A stretch of 64,000 nt of DNA from Myxococcus xanthus (GCF_013116825.1 NZ_JABFNS010000009.1:1-64000), one strand, 5' to 3'. Positions 1-13,107 are shown, numbered from the stretch's first letter. The notes: generated by a model from the sequence alone, not told the origin. Numbers and translations are program-made.

Positions 1-48
1 CCCTCCGCCCCGCGCGCACCTGGGCGCGCGTGCCGTTACCAGGGGCGA

Positions 49-86
49 GCCGAATGGCCGAAAATACGCAAAGGCGGCCATTCGGC
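49..86. repeat. Perfect 12-bp inverted repeat with A-rich spacer
   Basis: The arms are GCCGAATGGCCG at 49-60 and CGGCCATTCGGC at 75-86, perfect complements, with a 14-bp A-rich spacer. No T-run follows on either strand, so a simple terminator is less likely than a protein-binding or recombination site. The function is unknown. Confidence 0.6.
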
Positions 87-383
87 GTCACCGCCCCCAC
101 GCTGTTTCGCGCGCTTACGAGGCCTCCTGGCGGGCCGAAGCGCCGAGGCCAATGGCCGCTTTCCGCTGGTTGGCGCCACCTGCCGCCCGTCATGCGGCCC
201 AGCTCCTCCCCAGTCACCTTCACCGCCTGCCCCGGCCGGGCGCAACCATGCCTACCGATGACGCCAGCACGCCCACCCCGCCTACCCCTGACGCCAGGGT
301 GGGGGGTGGTGCGATCTTTCGTGCGGGGTGCGCCGCCGGGGCGTGTACCTGGGGCCCTTTTCGAGAGGGTCAGCTCCGAAAAA

Positions 384-441
384 GTGAACACCCCTCCCCT
401 GTTCATTTGCGCCCGGTAAGTGAACGCCTCGCGCTGTTCAC
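384..441. promoter_or_regulatory. Two GTGAAC/GTTCAY dyads (putative operator or arm sites)
   Basis: The first dyad is GTGAAC (384-389) with GTTCAT (401-406). The second is GTGAAC (420-425) with GTTCAC (436-441), and its half-sites extend to AAGTGAAC/GTTCACTT. The dyads start 36 bp apart. Paired dyads near an integrase suggest phage repressor operators or integrase/excisionase arm sites. This is inference from symmetry and position. Confidence 0.5.
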
Positions 442-448
442 TTTCGCC

Positions 449-478
449 GGCTGCGGCTGCGGCTGCGGCTGCGGCTGC
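449..478. repeat. Five tandem GGCTGC hexamers
   Basis: Five exact copies of GGCTGC run in tandem. It is a simple-sequence repeat in non-coding DNA with no evident function. Confidence 0.8.
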
Positions 479-595
479 GGCGCCTGGGACGGCCCGCGCG
501 AGCGTTGCGCATGGCCGCCCCTCACCGCCTCCGCGCGGCACCACCGCCCAACCAGGGGCTCTCGCGGGCGCTCAGCGCGGAGGCGGCGTGCCCCA

Positions 596-1210
596 TCAGC
601 AGGGCAAGTCGTTCGTCACGCGCACCAGCTCGTCGTCCGAGGGGTGCGTGTAGATGACGGTGGAGTCGACGCTTCGCTGCCTCGCGAACTTCTGAGTGAG
701 GCGGATGTCCTTCGTCCTTCGGTACACCCCGGTGCACGCGGTGTGGCGCACGGCGTGGAAGTTCAGGTGCCGCTCCAACCCCGCGCGTTGCTGCCAGACT
801 CCGAAGCCGTGGCGCACCTGCCGCGTGGACAGGCGCAGGCCCTTGCGGCTCAAGAAGAGCGGCGCCTGGGGCCCCACGTCGTGCCCCTGCGCGCGCTTCA
901 GCCGCAGCAGCTTCTCCAGCTTCGCGCGCACCGTGTCCGAGAGGACAACCTCCTGGGGGCGCGGGTGCCGGCGGCAGCCCTTGAAGACGTGCAGCAGCAC
1001 GTGCCGGCGTGCGCGCCCGCGCTCGTCGAAGATGTCTCCGACGTTGAGGGCCACCAGCTCATGCTCACGCAGGCCCGAGGCCAGCGCGAGGCTGTAGAGG
1101 CAGTGGTCCCTGAATCCCTCCTTGTGCTCCCCCGTGGCGCGCAGCAGCCGCGCCACCTCCTTCTCCGTGAGAGTGCGGGGTGCTCGGACGACAGCGGCAT
1201 AGGCAGACAT
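596..1210 (-). CDS. int: Phage tyrosine recombinase/integrase, compact
   Basis: The 204-residue protein is a tyrosine recombinase, expected to integrate and excise the prophage. The catalytic set is visible: R48 in ASGLREHEL, K77, H152-x-x-R155 in HAVRHT, and nucleophile Y187 in VIYTHP. The second conserved His/Trp position appears to be Q178. It is much shorter than usual integrases (300-400 residues): there is little room for an N-terminal core-binding or arm-binding domain, so it is essentially the catalytic domain. The ATG is chosen because AAGGAG lies just upstream. It faces left, away from the structural genes, and is divergent from the antirepressor. Confidence 0.9.
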   Translation of the reverse strand: MSAYAAVVRAPRTLTEKEVARLLRATGEHKEGFRDHCLYSLALASGLREHELVALNVGDIFDERGRARRHVLLHVFKGCRRHPRPQEVVLSDTVRAKLEKLLRLKRAQGHDVGPQAPLFLSRKGLRLSTRQVRHGFGVWQQRAGLERHLNFHAVRHTACTGVYRRTKDIRLTQKFARQRSVDSTVIYTHPSDDELVRVTNDLPC

Positions 1211-1339
1211 GGCGACTCCTTCGTGAAGAGGACGCGGCCATACGCGCTCTGTCGCCCCAACAAGACAAGTCATTAACCACGCTGCGCATTCTTGAGCCGG
1301 GCCCCGCGCGGCCTCGGCCTTCCCCCGAGAGGAGTCGCT

Positions 1340-2140
1340 GTGCATCCGCTGGCCCATTTCAACTTCGAGGCACACCGCATCCGTGTCTCCCTGGACGAGC
1401 GGCGCGAGCCATGGTTCGTCGCCGCCGACATCTGCGCGGCCCTCGGCCTCACCGACAGCCGGGACGCCCTCGACTGCCTGGGAGACGATGAGCAGGGCGT
1501 CGGCACCACCGACACCCCTGGCGCCCCTGAGAAGGTCGCCACCGTCAACGAGGCCGGCGTGTACCGGCTCGTCTTCACCAGTCGGGTGGCGGAATCGGAG
1601 CGCTTCAAGCGCTGGCTCGCGCACGAGGTGCTCCCCACCCTCCGCGAGACGGGCAGCTACACGGCGCCAGATGCTCCGTCACCACAGCCGCGCTTGGCCC
1701 CCGCATCACCGCTTCAGGACCAGGTGCTGGCCCACCTGGAAGTGGCCAGGACGCTCGCCTCCTTCGTTCCGGGCCACAAGCCGGAGCTGGCAGCGGCCCA
1801 CGCGCTCGACGCCATCCAAACGGACACCGGGTTGTCGATGGAGCCTCACCGCAAGGGGCTGTCGACCGCCGTGCCACCCGCGCGGCTCACTGCCATGCAG
1901 CTCGGCCAGAGGGTGGGGCTGTCCGCCCCGAAGATGAACCTTCGCCTGGAAGCATGCGGCCTCCAACGGCAAGCCGCGAGTGGCGAGTGGGAGCTGACGG
2001 ACGCGGGCTGGGAGTACGCCGAGGCTGTTCCCCTCAGCCCCGATGAACATTCCATCTGCGAGCTTCTCTGGCGGCCCGATGTGCTCGGCGTCCTGGAGGA
2101 TGCCGCTCGTTCCTCGGCCATTTCCGTCGGCCTCGGTTGA
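1340..2140 (+). CDS. BRO-family phage antirepressor
   Basis: The N-terminal part (about residues 1-110, from [11 protein letters not shown] through [12 protein letters not shown] to [11 protein letters not shown]) is a BRO-N domain, found in phage antirepressors and other DNA-binding phage regulators. The C-terminal 80 residues ([20 protein letters not shown] onward, ending [10 protein letters not shown]) look like a winged helix-turn-helix of the KilAC/antirepressor kind. The product is 266 residues with a GTG start chosen for the AGAGGAG six bases upstream; an ATG 48 bases earlier lacks a ribosome site. It is divergent from the integrase and immediately precedes the terminase, so it may control the lysogeny switch. 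No cognate repressor is evident in the window. Confidence 0.85.
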   Translation: MHPLAHFNFEAHRIRVSLDERREPWFVAADICAALGLTDSRDALDCLGDDEQGVGTTDTPGAPEKVATVNEAGVYRLVFTSRVAESERFKRWLAHEVLPTLRETGSYTAPDAPSPQPRLAPASPLQDQVLAHLEVARTLASFVPGHKPELAAAHALDAIQTDTGLSMEPHRKGLSTAVPPARLTAMQLGQRVGLSAPKMNLRLEACGLQRQAASGEWELTDAGWEYAEAVPLSPDEHSICELLWRPDVLGVLEDAARSSAISVGLG

Positions 2141-2151
2141 AGGAGGACACC

Positions 2152-3586
<1,435 letters not shown>

Positions 3587-3697
3587 GACAGATTCGCTTG
3601 CCGCACAGCCAGGATATCCACTACAAACAATTCACTCCAAGTACAATCCATCTACATTTGGCAACTACCGCGCTACCCTTCAAGAGGACTGGTGAAT

Positions 3698-4228
3698 ATG
3701 CGAACGAATTTATCGATTGTCACACTGGCTGTTCTAGCCATGTCCACGAGCGCGAGTCTCGCCGTCGAATCCGAAGTGGTGGACGTGTGTGCGGAGCAAG
3801 GCTCGCCGCCATCCGGCTTCCCAAGCTGCGTGTGGTCAATTCCAATGGAGGGTGGCGAGGTGCTCCTCGACGTGGTCGGCACCGCCAGTGCGTCGGAAGT
3901 CCGCCAAGCACATGCCGAGATGCGAGAGCCGAAACTCACGCCCCACGTCTTGACAGACGAGGAAGGCGCGCTCGTCGTCGAGGGGTTGCTGCACGCAACG
4001 AGTACGCTCTCCGACGTGGTTGTCAGCGAACTGCCGATCTACGAGCACCCGGACGGCGACGAACCGGTGATAGTGCTTACCGGTAGGCTCTACGGGTTTG
4101 GCGGCCTAACCAGAATCGATATCGAGGATCGGGGCGGCGGCCACTTCACCTACATCTTCTTTTTCCGCACGGGCGGCAACGTAGCCTACGACACTCAATT
4201 CGGATGGGGCACCTTCTATCCATGGTAA
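3698..4228 (+). CDS. Secreted hypothetical protein
   Basis: The 176-residue protein begins with a clear signal peptide (MRTNLSIVTLAVLAMSTSASLA) and then has no domain I recognise. It contains an acidic middle and an aromatic/Gly C-terminus (TYIFFFRTGGN, FGWGTFYPW). The ATG at 3698 has AGAGGA nine bases upstream; a GTG at 3692 is too close to it. Its DNA is visibly less GC-rich than the flanking phage genes, and it sits between terminase and a minus-strand gene, so it looks like an acquired cargo gene. Function is unknown. Confidence 0.7.
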   Translation: MRTNLSIVTLAVLAMSTSASLAVESEVVDVCAEQGSPPSGFPSCVWSIPMEGGEVLLDVVGTASASEVRQAHAEMREPKLTPHVLTDEEGALVVEGLLHATSTLSDVVVSELPIYEHPDGDEPVIVLTGRLYGFGGLTRIDIEDRGGGHFTYIFFFRTGGNVAYDTQFGWGTFYPW

Positions 4229-4438
4229 CAAACGTGAGAGTGCCGAAGTCGTGACGGTGGGGCTCCTGCTCCTGGTTGATGCACGAGCCCTCTCCATCGA
4301 GCACCTCCCGTCCTCCGGTGGATAGTTAGAAGCCGAGCAGTGCCGCGCGCAGCGATTCGCAGGCGCGAGCAGGTGCCCATAACGGTCGTCACCTCGTACC
4401 GGACGCTGCGCATCTCGCGTACTAGCTCTTTCCCGTGA

Positions 4439-4472
4439 TGCCCCTGCTACCAGTTTTCCCATTGCAGGGGCA
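4439..4472. terminator. Inverted repeat between convergent genes
   Basis: TGCCCCTGC (4439-4447) and GCAGGGGCA (4464-4472) form a perfect 9-bp stem with a 16-base loop. It lies between the ends of a plus-strand and a minus-strand gene, so a bidirectional terminator is plausible. There is no strong T-run. Confidence 0.45.
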
Positions 4473-4511
4473 CAGAACAGAATCTTGCCCCCGCCTACCT
4501 ACAGCGGGGGC

Positions 4512-5414
4512 TCAGCGCCTCGCTGCCGTTCGCGCGTTGACCTTCAGCCACGCTTGGCGCCGGAAGGGGTACGTCGAGCAGATGCGGCGCCACGTCCACA
4601 CCTCGCTCCGCGTCCACCACTGCGCAGGCGGCTGGAGGCCGACGTCCCGCAGGTTGCCGAGGCCACGGTAGCCAACGCCGTCGAGCCCGAAGGCGGCGTT
4701 GGACTCCAGCACCAGCACCTTGTCCGTCTCCGGGTGGAAGTCCGCGACGAGGAAGGTGTGCCCCGAGCCCCACTGGCTGCGCCACCCCTGGATGAGTGTC
4801 CAGGGGTGGGGAGGCACGTCCGCCGACGGCGCCAGCAGGGCCATTCCGGACTCGACGACTGCCGTCACCGGGGAGAAGTAGTCGGTCGTGGAGGAGATCA
4901 TCATCTGCCGGTGGCGGCGCAGGTCCCACGAGAAAGCCGCGCCGTGCGCCTCGGAGAAGGCCTTCACCAGCAGGGCCTCGACGAAGGTGCAGCAGTTGTT
5001 CAGCCGGGGCGGCGCGAGCTGGACACGAACGCCCGGCAGCGCCCACGGGTAGTACGCCCGGCTCCCGTCATACCTGTAGTCGAGGAAGGCCCCCAGGAGC
5101 GTGGTGAGCCGCTCCTCCAAGACGGCGAGCGGCTCGCTGTCGAACAACAGCCGGGCCATGGCGGGCGAGCGCTCCTGGGAGACGAGCGTCGCGTAGCGCT
5201 GGGTGCGCCAGCGCGTGCACACCCAGGTGTCGAGCCCGCGCAACTGCGGCACCAGCAACCGGACGTAGTCGGTGTCGGGCGTGGGGTGGCGAGCCTTCTC
5301 CTCGAGCACGAGGTAGTCGCCCGCTTCAACATAGCCTTCGGGCTGCGTGCTCGTGTCCGGCAGCGCGAAGCCGCGCAGGCGCGCGGGCAGTTTCGCGACA
5401 CGGTAGGTGTCCAT
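4512..5414 (-). CDS. SH3-like plus papain-like (NlpC/P60-type) hydrolase, putative endolysin
   Basis: The 300-residue protein has an SH3-like N-terminal part (about 20-75, YVEAGDYLVLEE ... YVRLL ... WVCTRW). A papain-like core follows: Cys in LNNCCTFVEALL, His in GSGHTFLVADF, and a polar residue in VLESN, the order expected for NlpC/P60 or CHAP cysteine hydrolases. Such enzymes cut peptidoglycan peptides, which would suit phage lysis or entry. The assignment rests on residue order, not a full-length match. The ATG follows GGAGGAG. It is on the minus strand, opposite to the late genes, immediately upstream of the first late promoter element, so it is either the lysin under separate control or a cargo gene. 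Confidence 0.6.
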   Translation of the reverse strand: MDTYRVAKLPARLRGFALPDTSTQPEGYVEAGDYLVLEEKARHPTPDTDYVRLLVPQLRGLDTWVCTRWRTQRYATLVSQERSPAMARLLFDSEPLAVLEERLTTLLGAFLDYRYDGSRAYYPWALPGVRVQLAPPRLNNCCTFVEALLVKAFSEAHGAAFSWDLRRHRQMMISSTTDYFSPVTAVVESGMALLAPSADVPPHPWTLIQGWRSQWGSGHTFLVADFHPETDKVLVLESNAAFGLDGVGYRGLGNLRDVGLQPPAQWWTRSEVWTWRRICSTYPFRRQAWLKVNARTAARR

Positions 5415-5535
5415 GGTGTCTCCTCCACGTTGAAGAGGGGCTCCAACGTGTTCGCCATGGACGAAGAGACAGAGCCGGTCCTGCCATGAGGAGCGGGGTT
5501 CGTGCGGCCCACTCTTCGCGCGGGCGCAGCGCGCG

Positions 5536-5817
5536 TCAGGGAACCCAGTCCGCGTCAGGCGCGTCGTCATCGTCCGCGCGCCACGCGCCGCAGTGGATGC
5601 AGAACACCCACCCTACGTAGCCGGCCTGTGCAGCAGGGTGCTCGGGGTACTCCTCGGCCGTCACGAGGTAGTCGCTCGGATGGTGTGCCTCGTCCTCTCG
5701 CTCGGAGCACGGACATGGGCACGTCGGCACGTCGGCCGTCGTGGCGGCAACGTCACCGGCGGGCGCGATGCCGCGCGCGTCCTCGTCTCGCATCAAACAC
5801 TCAGGGTTTGAATTCAT
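5536..5817 (-). CDS. Small Cys-rich hypothetical protein
   Basis: This 93-residue acidic protein has two Cys clusters (CPCPC and FCIHCGAW), suggesting a small zinc-binding fold. The ATG has GGGAGG upstream on its strand. It lies upstream of the hydrolase on the minus strand and could be co-transcribed with it. I do not recognise a family. Confidence 0.55.
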   Translation of the reverse strand: MNSNPECLMRDEDARGIAPAGDVAATTADVPTCPCPCSEREDEAHHPSDYLVTAEEYPEHPAAQAGYVGWVFCIHCGAWRADDDDAPDADWVP

Positions 5818-5990
5818 CAGCAGCCCTCCCCATCGTCTCTGTGACTCTCGGCAGCGGGAGGCACCTTCACGCATGCGCTTCGGCTCGCGCGCGGGCTCCC
5901 GCGTCAGCCGCAGGTGTCGCAAATAGCGCTCTGTCCTCCGACGAAGGCAACTCATTGATGCGCGGACCTTGAGCGAAAAAGCGCGCTCCC

Positions 5991-6023
5991 GATGTCCCCG
6001 AAATTGGGCCCGAGGCCTTTGTC
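5991..6023 (+). promoter_or_regulatory. Late element P1 (copy 1 of 5)
   Basis: GATGTCCCCGA begins at 5991 and GGCCTTTGTC at 6014, with 21 bp between the T of TGTCCCC and the start of GGCC. A GGAGG follows within 10 bp. The same two blocks in the same register precede four other late blocks. It precedes the portal block and is probably a phage-specific late promoter. Confidence 0.75.
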
Positions 6024-6120
6024 CTCGTTGGAGGTGAGGCGCGCGGCCCCCAACGCCCTCGCACATCGAGGGCGCCCCTCCCACCGCGCGCCTTGCCTCC
6101 ACTTGGCCCGGGAGGCCCGT

Positions 6121-6317
6121 GTGCAGAGCGTCGTCAGAGTCTTCGTCCTCGCCTCTCCCTCGGGTGCGCCACACCCCGGGCCGGAGTTCACCGTCGAGGC
6201 CTCCACCCACGACGGCCTGCTGGAGGCAGTCCACGCCGAGCTGGCAGCACGCGGCCAGCGTGTGCGCGCCGTCTCTCACACCCCCACGGGCCTCCTGGCT
6301 TACGTGGAGGACCGTCC

Positions 6318-6321
<4 letters not shown>
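6121..6321 (+). CDS. Small hypothetical protein before portal
   Basis: The 66-residue product (QSVVRVFVLASPSG ... LLAYVEDRP) reads as a compact alpha/beta domain with no recognised family. The GTG start has GGGAGG nine bases upstream; an earlier ATG at 5992 lies inside the promoter element and is rejected. Its TGA overlaps the portal GTG (GTGA), so the two are translationally coupled. Confidence 0.55.
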
Positions 6322-8113
<1,792 letters not shown>

Positions 8114-8117
<4 letters not shown>

Positions 8118-8395
8118 CGCCTGAGCAGCTTCAGCGCGCGTGGGTGCTCCAAGCCCAGGCCGACGCCGAGCGCGGAGTCCTGGAGTGCCGCATGTGCCGA
8201 AGGCGCGGTCCCCTGGAGGAGACGACGACGCTCTGGCGCAACGGCCTCCTCGTCTTCGCCCTGTGTGACAGGTGCGCGGCAAGCCACGACATCGTCTTCT
8301 CCCCCACTGCGGCCGGCGTCGAGGTGCGCGCCAGGCGCCGCAATCCCGTGGAGCTGATGACGCAGGAGCCCCCCCATGTGCACGGCCCCCGCTGA
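8114..8395 (+). CDS. Small zinc-ribbon-like hypothetical protein
   Basis: The 93-residue protein carries two CxxC knuckles (CRMC and CDRC) about 45 residues apart, typical of a zinc ribbon. It overlaps portal by ATGA and the following head gene by 20 bp, so it belongs to the head operon. Function is unknown. Confidence 0.65.
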
Positions 8396-9455
8396 CAGCC
8401 TCCTCCTCCTACACGAAGCGCGGGAGGTGGCGGACGCCCTGCTGGGGGACGTCCTCCGGCTGCCGGTGGCCAAGGCCCTCGACGTCGGCACCGCCGCCGG
8501 TATGGACCGCGCCGTGGCCCTGCTTGCCGCGCGCCTTCGACGCGCCGTCGGGCGCGCGGACGTGGACGCCATGCGAGAGGCGGTGGCCGTCCTCGACGTC
8601 GACTGGGGGACGACGACGGCGGCCCAGCGCAGGCGCCTCGTCGCCCAGGCCCTGGAGGCTGCTGGCCGGCGGACGGCCGTCATCCCTTCCCGCATCCAGG
8701 CGCCCCTCGGCGACGCAGCCGAGGAAGTGGTGGCGTCCACCCGCAGCCACGCCCGGCGAGAGCAGGGCCTCGCCCTCGCCGCCCGCTTCAACGCCGTCGA
8801 CAGGCGCGTGGCCCAACACATCGTCCGGACCCAGGGCAACTTCGTGCGGGACGAGTATGGGCGCCGGCTGGACGCCTTCGGCGAGGAGGCCCGGCGCCTC
8901 GTGGCCGAAGGGCTGGAGGCCGGCCTCGGGCGAGTCGACATCGCCGAGTCCTTGGAGAGGGCCGCGCGCGGCGCATTCATCGAGCGTGCCCCCTTCTACT
9001 GGGAGGTGGTGGCAAGCCACTTCGTCGGCCAGGGGCGCTCCTTCGCCCAGGTGAGCAGCTACGCCGAGGCCGGCATCCGCCGCTACCGCATCGAAGCGGT
9101 GCTGGACGAAGCCACCACCCAGGTGTGCCGCTTCCTCCACGGAAAGACATTCTCAGTGGCCGATGCCCTCCAGCGCTTCGAGCGCCTGGAGTCCCTTGAG
9201 CGCCCGGAGGATGTGAAGCAGGAGCTGCCCTGGGTGAGGGAGCGCCTCGACGCGGACACGGGGCGCGCGCTCCTCTACGTCAACCGAGGGGGCCAGGAGA
9301 CGCGCCTGGCCGAGGTGCTCCGCTCGGCCGCCGGCACACGCGACGACGTCGGCGAGTTCCGCGCGCTCGCTTCGGACAGGCAGCTCGCGGACGCGGGCGT
9401 GGGCTTCCCGCCGTACCACGGCCTCTGCCGCACCACGACGCTCGCCGTCACTTAA
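8376..9455 (+). CDS. Mu gpF-like minor head/morphogenesis protein
   Basis: The 359-residue protein is largely helical and ends in the signature of the Mu gpF/SPP1 gp7 family. That signature is a conserved Arg/Asp stretch (RIEAVLDEATTQVCRFLHGK) and a C-terminal FPPYHGLCRT resembling the family's HPnCR. These proteins bind the portal and are packaged in small copy number in the head. CAGGAG precedes the ATG. It closes the P1 operon; the P2 element starts three bases after its stop. Confidence 0.85.
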   Translation: MCTAPADSLLLLHEAREVADALLGDVLRLPVAKALDVGTAAGMDRAVALLAARLRRAVGRADVDAMREAVAVLDVDWGTTTAAQRRRLVAQALEAAGRRTAVIPSRIQAPLGDAAEEVVASTRSHARREQGLALAARFNAVDRRVAQHIVRTQGNFVRDEYGRRLDAFGEEARRLVAEGLEAGLGRVDIAESLERAARGAFIERAPFYWEVVASHFVGQGRSFAQVSSYAEAGIRRYRIEAVLDEATTQVCRFLHGKTFSVADALQRFERLESLERPEDVKQELPWVRERLDADTGRALLYVNRGGQETRLAEVLRSAAGTRDDVGEFRALASDRQLADAGVGFPPYHGLCRTTTLAVT

Positions 9456-9457
9456 GT

Positions 9458-9490
9458 GATGTCCCCGATTTCGCGTCGCAGGCCTTTGTC
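9458..9490 (+). promoter_or_regulatory. Late element P2 (copy 2 of 5)
   Basis: GATGTCCCCGA starts at 9458 and GGCCTTTGTC at 9481, in the same 21-bp register as P1, P3 and P5. It lies between the gpF-like gene and a new block starting with the methylase-protease gene and its small leader ORF. A GGAG follows eight bases after the element. Confidence 0.75.
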
Positions 9491-9510
9491 TCTTTCGGAG
9501 ACGAACCGCG

Positions 9511-9696
9511 ATGCAGGCCACCTCGACACCGACCCCCACTTCACCTCCGACGCCGGAGGGCAACGCCACGACGCAGGAATCGACCTCCACGGCCAAGGCC
9601 GAGGCGACGCCCGTCGTCTGGCCTCGCGACCTCAATCTCCCCACGTCCAAGGAGCTGGCGTGGGGCTTCGACCCGGAGGGCCTCCGCGATGGGTAA
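9511..9696 (+). CDS. Short Thr/Pro-rich hypothetical protein
   Basis: The 61-residue protein is a Thr/Pro/Ser-rich disordered N-terminus followed by a short conserved-looking tail (WPRDLNLPTSKELAWGFDP). It is the first gene after P2, with GGAGACG upstream, and overlaps the start of the next gene by eight bases. No family is recognised; it may be a capsid accessory or simply a translational leader. Confidence 0.5.
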   Translation: MQATSTPTPTSPPTPEGNATTQESTSTAKAEATPVVWPRDLNLPTSKELAWGFDPEGLRDG

Positions 9697-11038
9697 CGCC
9701 CTCACGAAGGCCCTCACCCGGGCCCGACACGTCCTGGAGTCCCTCCAGGGCGAGCCGGTGGAAAAAACTATCTGGGGAAGTCCCGCAGGCAAGAAGCGCC
9801 TGGCGAAGCGCCTGGTGGCCATGCTGCCCGCGCACAAGACGTACGTGGAGCCTTTCGCCGGCAGCGCCGCCGTCCTCTTCGAGAAGACCCCCTCGGACGT
9901 CGAGGCCATCAACGACGCGGACACCGAAATCGCCGACGCGTACCGGCTCATCCAGAAGCTGACGCCCGCGAGCCTGGCCAAGCTGAAGAAGCTGCCGTGG
10001 GTGGGCGACGAGAAGACGTTCAAGAGCCTCTTCGACGCCAAACCCCAGGGCGACGTGGCGCGCCTGCACCGCTTCCTCTACCTGACGCACTTCAGCTACG
10101 GAAAGCTGCGCGGGCGCAGCTTCAGTCCCAACGGCGCAGGCGTCGAGGCGAAGACGCTCGCCCGCATCGAGCAGTTCGCCCCGCGCCTCAAGCGCGTGAA
10201 GGTGTACGGCGGCGACTACGAGAAGGTGGTCCGCAAGTACGACGGGAAGGACACCGTCTTCTTCCTGGACCCCCCGTACCCTGGCTACAACGTCGACGTC
10301 GGCGAGGGTGACTTCGATGAGGAGCGCTTCTATGGCGTCCTCAAGTCGCTGAAGGGTCGCTGGCTCATGACGTATGGCATCCGGGGCAAGTTGCCCGGGA
10401 TGCTGAAGGACTCCGGCTTCCTCGTGAAGCGGATCCGCACGCCTCGCACGATTGCAGCCATGCGCGGCGTGGGTGGCTCCTCCGTGCTGACGCAGCTCCT
10501 CGTCAGCAACTACCAGCCCGCCGCGAAGGCGCTGGAAGGTGACGGCCACTTCGCCGTGGACGACTGGAAGCCGGAGGAGCCGCCCGGCACCGCCCCCTTT
10601 GTCACCACGGCGTCCCTCCTCAAGGGCGTCGCGCCCGACGACGAGCGGTATGTCCTGGGTGTCGTCCTGGAGCCGGAGACGGTGGACGCCCAAGGCGACA
10701 TTTACTCCGCCGCGGAGATTCGCCAGGCGGCGCACCGCTTCATGGAGGAGTTCGGCGGACTCGGCCTCATGCACCAACTGCGCGTCAACGGGCAGGTGAA
10801 GGTGCTGGAGAGCTACCTGGCCCCCGTCGACTTCAACCTGGGCGAGGTGCAGGTGCGCAAGGGCACCTGGCTTCTCGCCGTGCGCGTCCTCTCCGACGAG
10901 CTCTGGGGCCGGGTGAAGGATGGCCAGCTGACGGGCTTCTCCATTGGCGGCACCGCACGCCGCCTCCCCGAGGCTTCGGCCGCCGAGACGCCTCCTTCCG
11001 ACACCCCTCCCGCTGAGTCCCAGCCGGAGGCCGCATGA
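9689..11038 (+). CDS. DNA adenine methylase fused to XkdF-like capsid protease
   Basis: Two domains lie in one 449-residue protein. Residues about 28-280 are a D12-class (Dam-like) adenine methyltransferase: EPFAGSAAV (SAM-binding motif I, 54-62), catalytic DPPYPGYN (194-201), and the HFSYGKLRG region between. Residues about 320-425 match the XkdF-type prohead protease ([16 protein letters not shown], then His in LMHQL and Ser in LTGFSIGG). The protease would mature the capsid; the methylase would mark phage DNA. There is no stop or start between the domains and codon use is continuous, so the fusion looks real. It overlaps the genes on both sides. Confidence 0.85.
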   Translation: MGNALTKALTRARHVLESLQGEPVEKTIWGSPAGKKRLAKRLVAMLPAHKTYVEPFAGSAAVLFEKTPSDVEAINDADTEIADAYRLIQKLTPASLAKLKKLPWVGDEKTFKSLFDAKPQGDVARLHRFLYLTHFSYGKLRGRSFSPNGAGVEAKTLARIEQFAPRLKRVKVYGGDYEKVVRKYDGKDTVFFLDPPYPGYNVDVGEGDFDEERFYGVLKSLKGRWLMTYGIRGKLPGMLKDSGFLVKRIRTPRTIAAMRGVGGSSVLTQLLVSNYQPAAKALEGDGHFAVDDWKPEEPPGTAPFVTTASLLKGVAPDDERYVLGVVLEPETVDAQGDIYSAAEIRQAAHRFMEEFGGLGLMHQLRVNGQVKVLESYLAPVDFNLGEVQVRKGTWLLAVRVLSDELWGRVKDGQLTGFSIGGTARRLPEASAAETPPSDTPPAESQPEAA

Positions 11039-11733
11039 CGACCACCGCCCAAGGCCCCGCGTCCGTCCACCGCCTCGTCGACATGGTGGTGGAGGAGGTG
11101 TCCCTCGTGGACAGGGCCGCCAACAAGCACCGCTTCCTCCTCGTGAAGCGAGACGGAGACACCATGGACAACGCTTCCCAGGACACCACGCAAGCCGAGG
11201 GCGCGCGCAGCACCGCCTCGGACACCAACAAGGCCGAGGACGCAGTCCTCGCCGCTGCCCAACAGGCCCTCGAGACAGTGACGAGCCTCGTCGAGGCATT
11301 GGCTTCCACGGACGGCATCGACGGCGTGCGCGTGGTGGAGGTGGCCCAGCACCTGCGCGCGCTGGCCGACGCGCTGGAGGAGAGCGAGGACGACTCCGAG
11401 GACGAGGAGGATGTCGAGGCGCGCGCGAAGGCCGCCAACCCCGCTCTGCCTCCTCAGTCGGCTCCGCCCGCGCCCGCGACGAGCCCCGACACCTCCGGTG
11501 TCATCGAAGGCCTGACGAAGCTCACCGACGCCGTCCGCGCGCTGGAGGGCTCCGTGAAGGAGCAGCAACAGCGCCTGGGCCGCGTGGAGAAGCAGTTCGG
11601 CCTTCCCAACAGCAGCGCCCCCGCGGAGCGCCCGCCCAAGCCCACCGTCGAGGACGTCGGCTGGCCCCTCGACATGAACAAGCCCCTCAACCGGGAGAGC
11701 GTCGACAAGGCCCTCTCCTTCCACGACGTCTGA
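11035..11733 (+). CDS. Capsid scaffold/assembly-like protein
   Basis: The 232-residue protein begins with [20 protein letters not shown], a stretch that resembles the N-terminus or cleavage region of prohead protease and scaffold proteins (SLVDxxANxxA). A long acidic, Ala-rich helical region with coiled-coil character follows. An internal ATG at 11164 could give a shorter scaffold. Its position between protease and major capsid protein is where scaffolds normally lie. It overlaps the protease gene by ATGA. Confidence 0.6.
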   Translation: MTTTAQGPASVHRLVDMVVEEVSLVDRAANKHRFLLVKRDGDTMDNASQDTTQAEGARSTASDTNKAEDAVLAAAQQALETVTSLVEALASTDGIDGVRVVEVAQHLRALADALEESEDDSEDEEDVEARAKAANPALPPQSAPPAPATSPDTSGVIEGLTKLTDAVRALEGSVKEQQQRLGRVEKQFGLPNSSAPAERPPKPTVEDVGWPLDMNKPLNRESVDKALSFHDV

Positions 11734-11779
11734 CGTCCCCCACCCGCCACCAGGAAGCCTCAACGCCCAAGGAATCCCC

Positions 11780-12720
<941 letters not shown>

Positions 12721-12728
12721 GGCTCACC

Positions 12729-13106
12729 ATGGACAACTCCTATCTCGTCCGACTGAAGGCCTACGACGCGCGCCGCGGCCACGTCCTGCGGCGCTACACG
12801 TACGCCGGAATCAAATTCCAGGAGGAGCGCGGCTGGTACCGGGTGGAGAAGCCGGTGGCGGACTACCTGCGCACCGTGCACCAGTTGCCCGGCGACACCT
12901 ATTCGCCGCTCGCCTTCGACGTGTGCACGGAGGCCGAGGCGAAGTCCCTCGACGCCACCGAGGCCGACGAGGCCCGTGTGAAGCGCAGCGCCAGCGACGA
13001 GCTGAAGCTGAGTGCGGCGCGGCCCGCCGGCACGCTGACGACGGAAGACTTGCCGAAGGCCAGCGAGGAGAAGGACACGCGCCGCGGCAAGCGGGAGAAG
13101 GACTGA
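12729..13106 (+). CDS. Hypothetical head protein
   Basis: The 125-residue protein has a folded N-terminal half ([20 protein letters not shown] ... [15 protein letters not shown]) and a charged, probably disordered C-terminus rich in Lys and Glu. It follows the major capsid protein, where small capsid-decoration or connector genes lie. The ATG has a GAGG at 12719-12722; a GTG at 12717 overlapping the capsid stop is the alternative start. Family not recognised. Confidence 0.6.
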   Translation: MDNSYLVRLKAYDARRGHVLRRYTYAGIKFQEERGWYRVEKPVADYLRTVHQLPGDTYSPLAFDVCTEAEAKSLDATEADEARVKRSASDELKLSAARPAGTLTTEDLPKASEEKDTRRGKREKD

Positions 13107-13107
13107 C

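Larger units (their letters stand above)
1..595. other. Gene-free left edge with inverted repeats
   Basis: I find no believable gene here; open frames exist only because stop codons are rare in such GC-rich DNA. The stretch holds a 12-bp inverted repeat (49-86), two GTGAAC/GTTCAC dyads (384-441) and a short GGCTGC tandem repeat (449-478). Because it lies beyond the 3' end of the integrase, it is the natural place for attL and for operator or arm-type sites, but no att core can be proved without the other end. Confidence 0.5.

Noticed and set aside
1-120. attL core
   Set aside because: An inverted repeat is present but no matching direct repeat could be identified at the right end near 42.8-43 kb by eye, so I do not assign att sites.
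152-1276. Long plus-strand open frame opposite the integrase
   Set aside because: It is the antisense shadow of int in GC-rich DNA; it has low-complexity Gly/Cys from the GGCTGC repeat, no ribosome site and no family resemblance.
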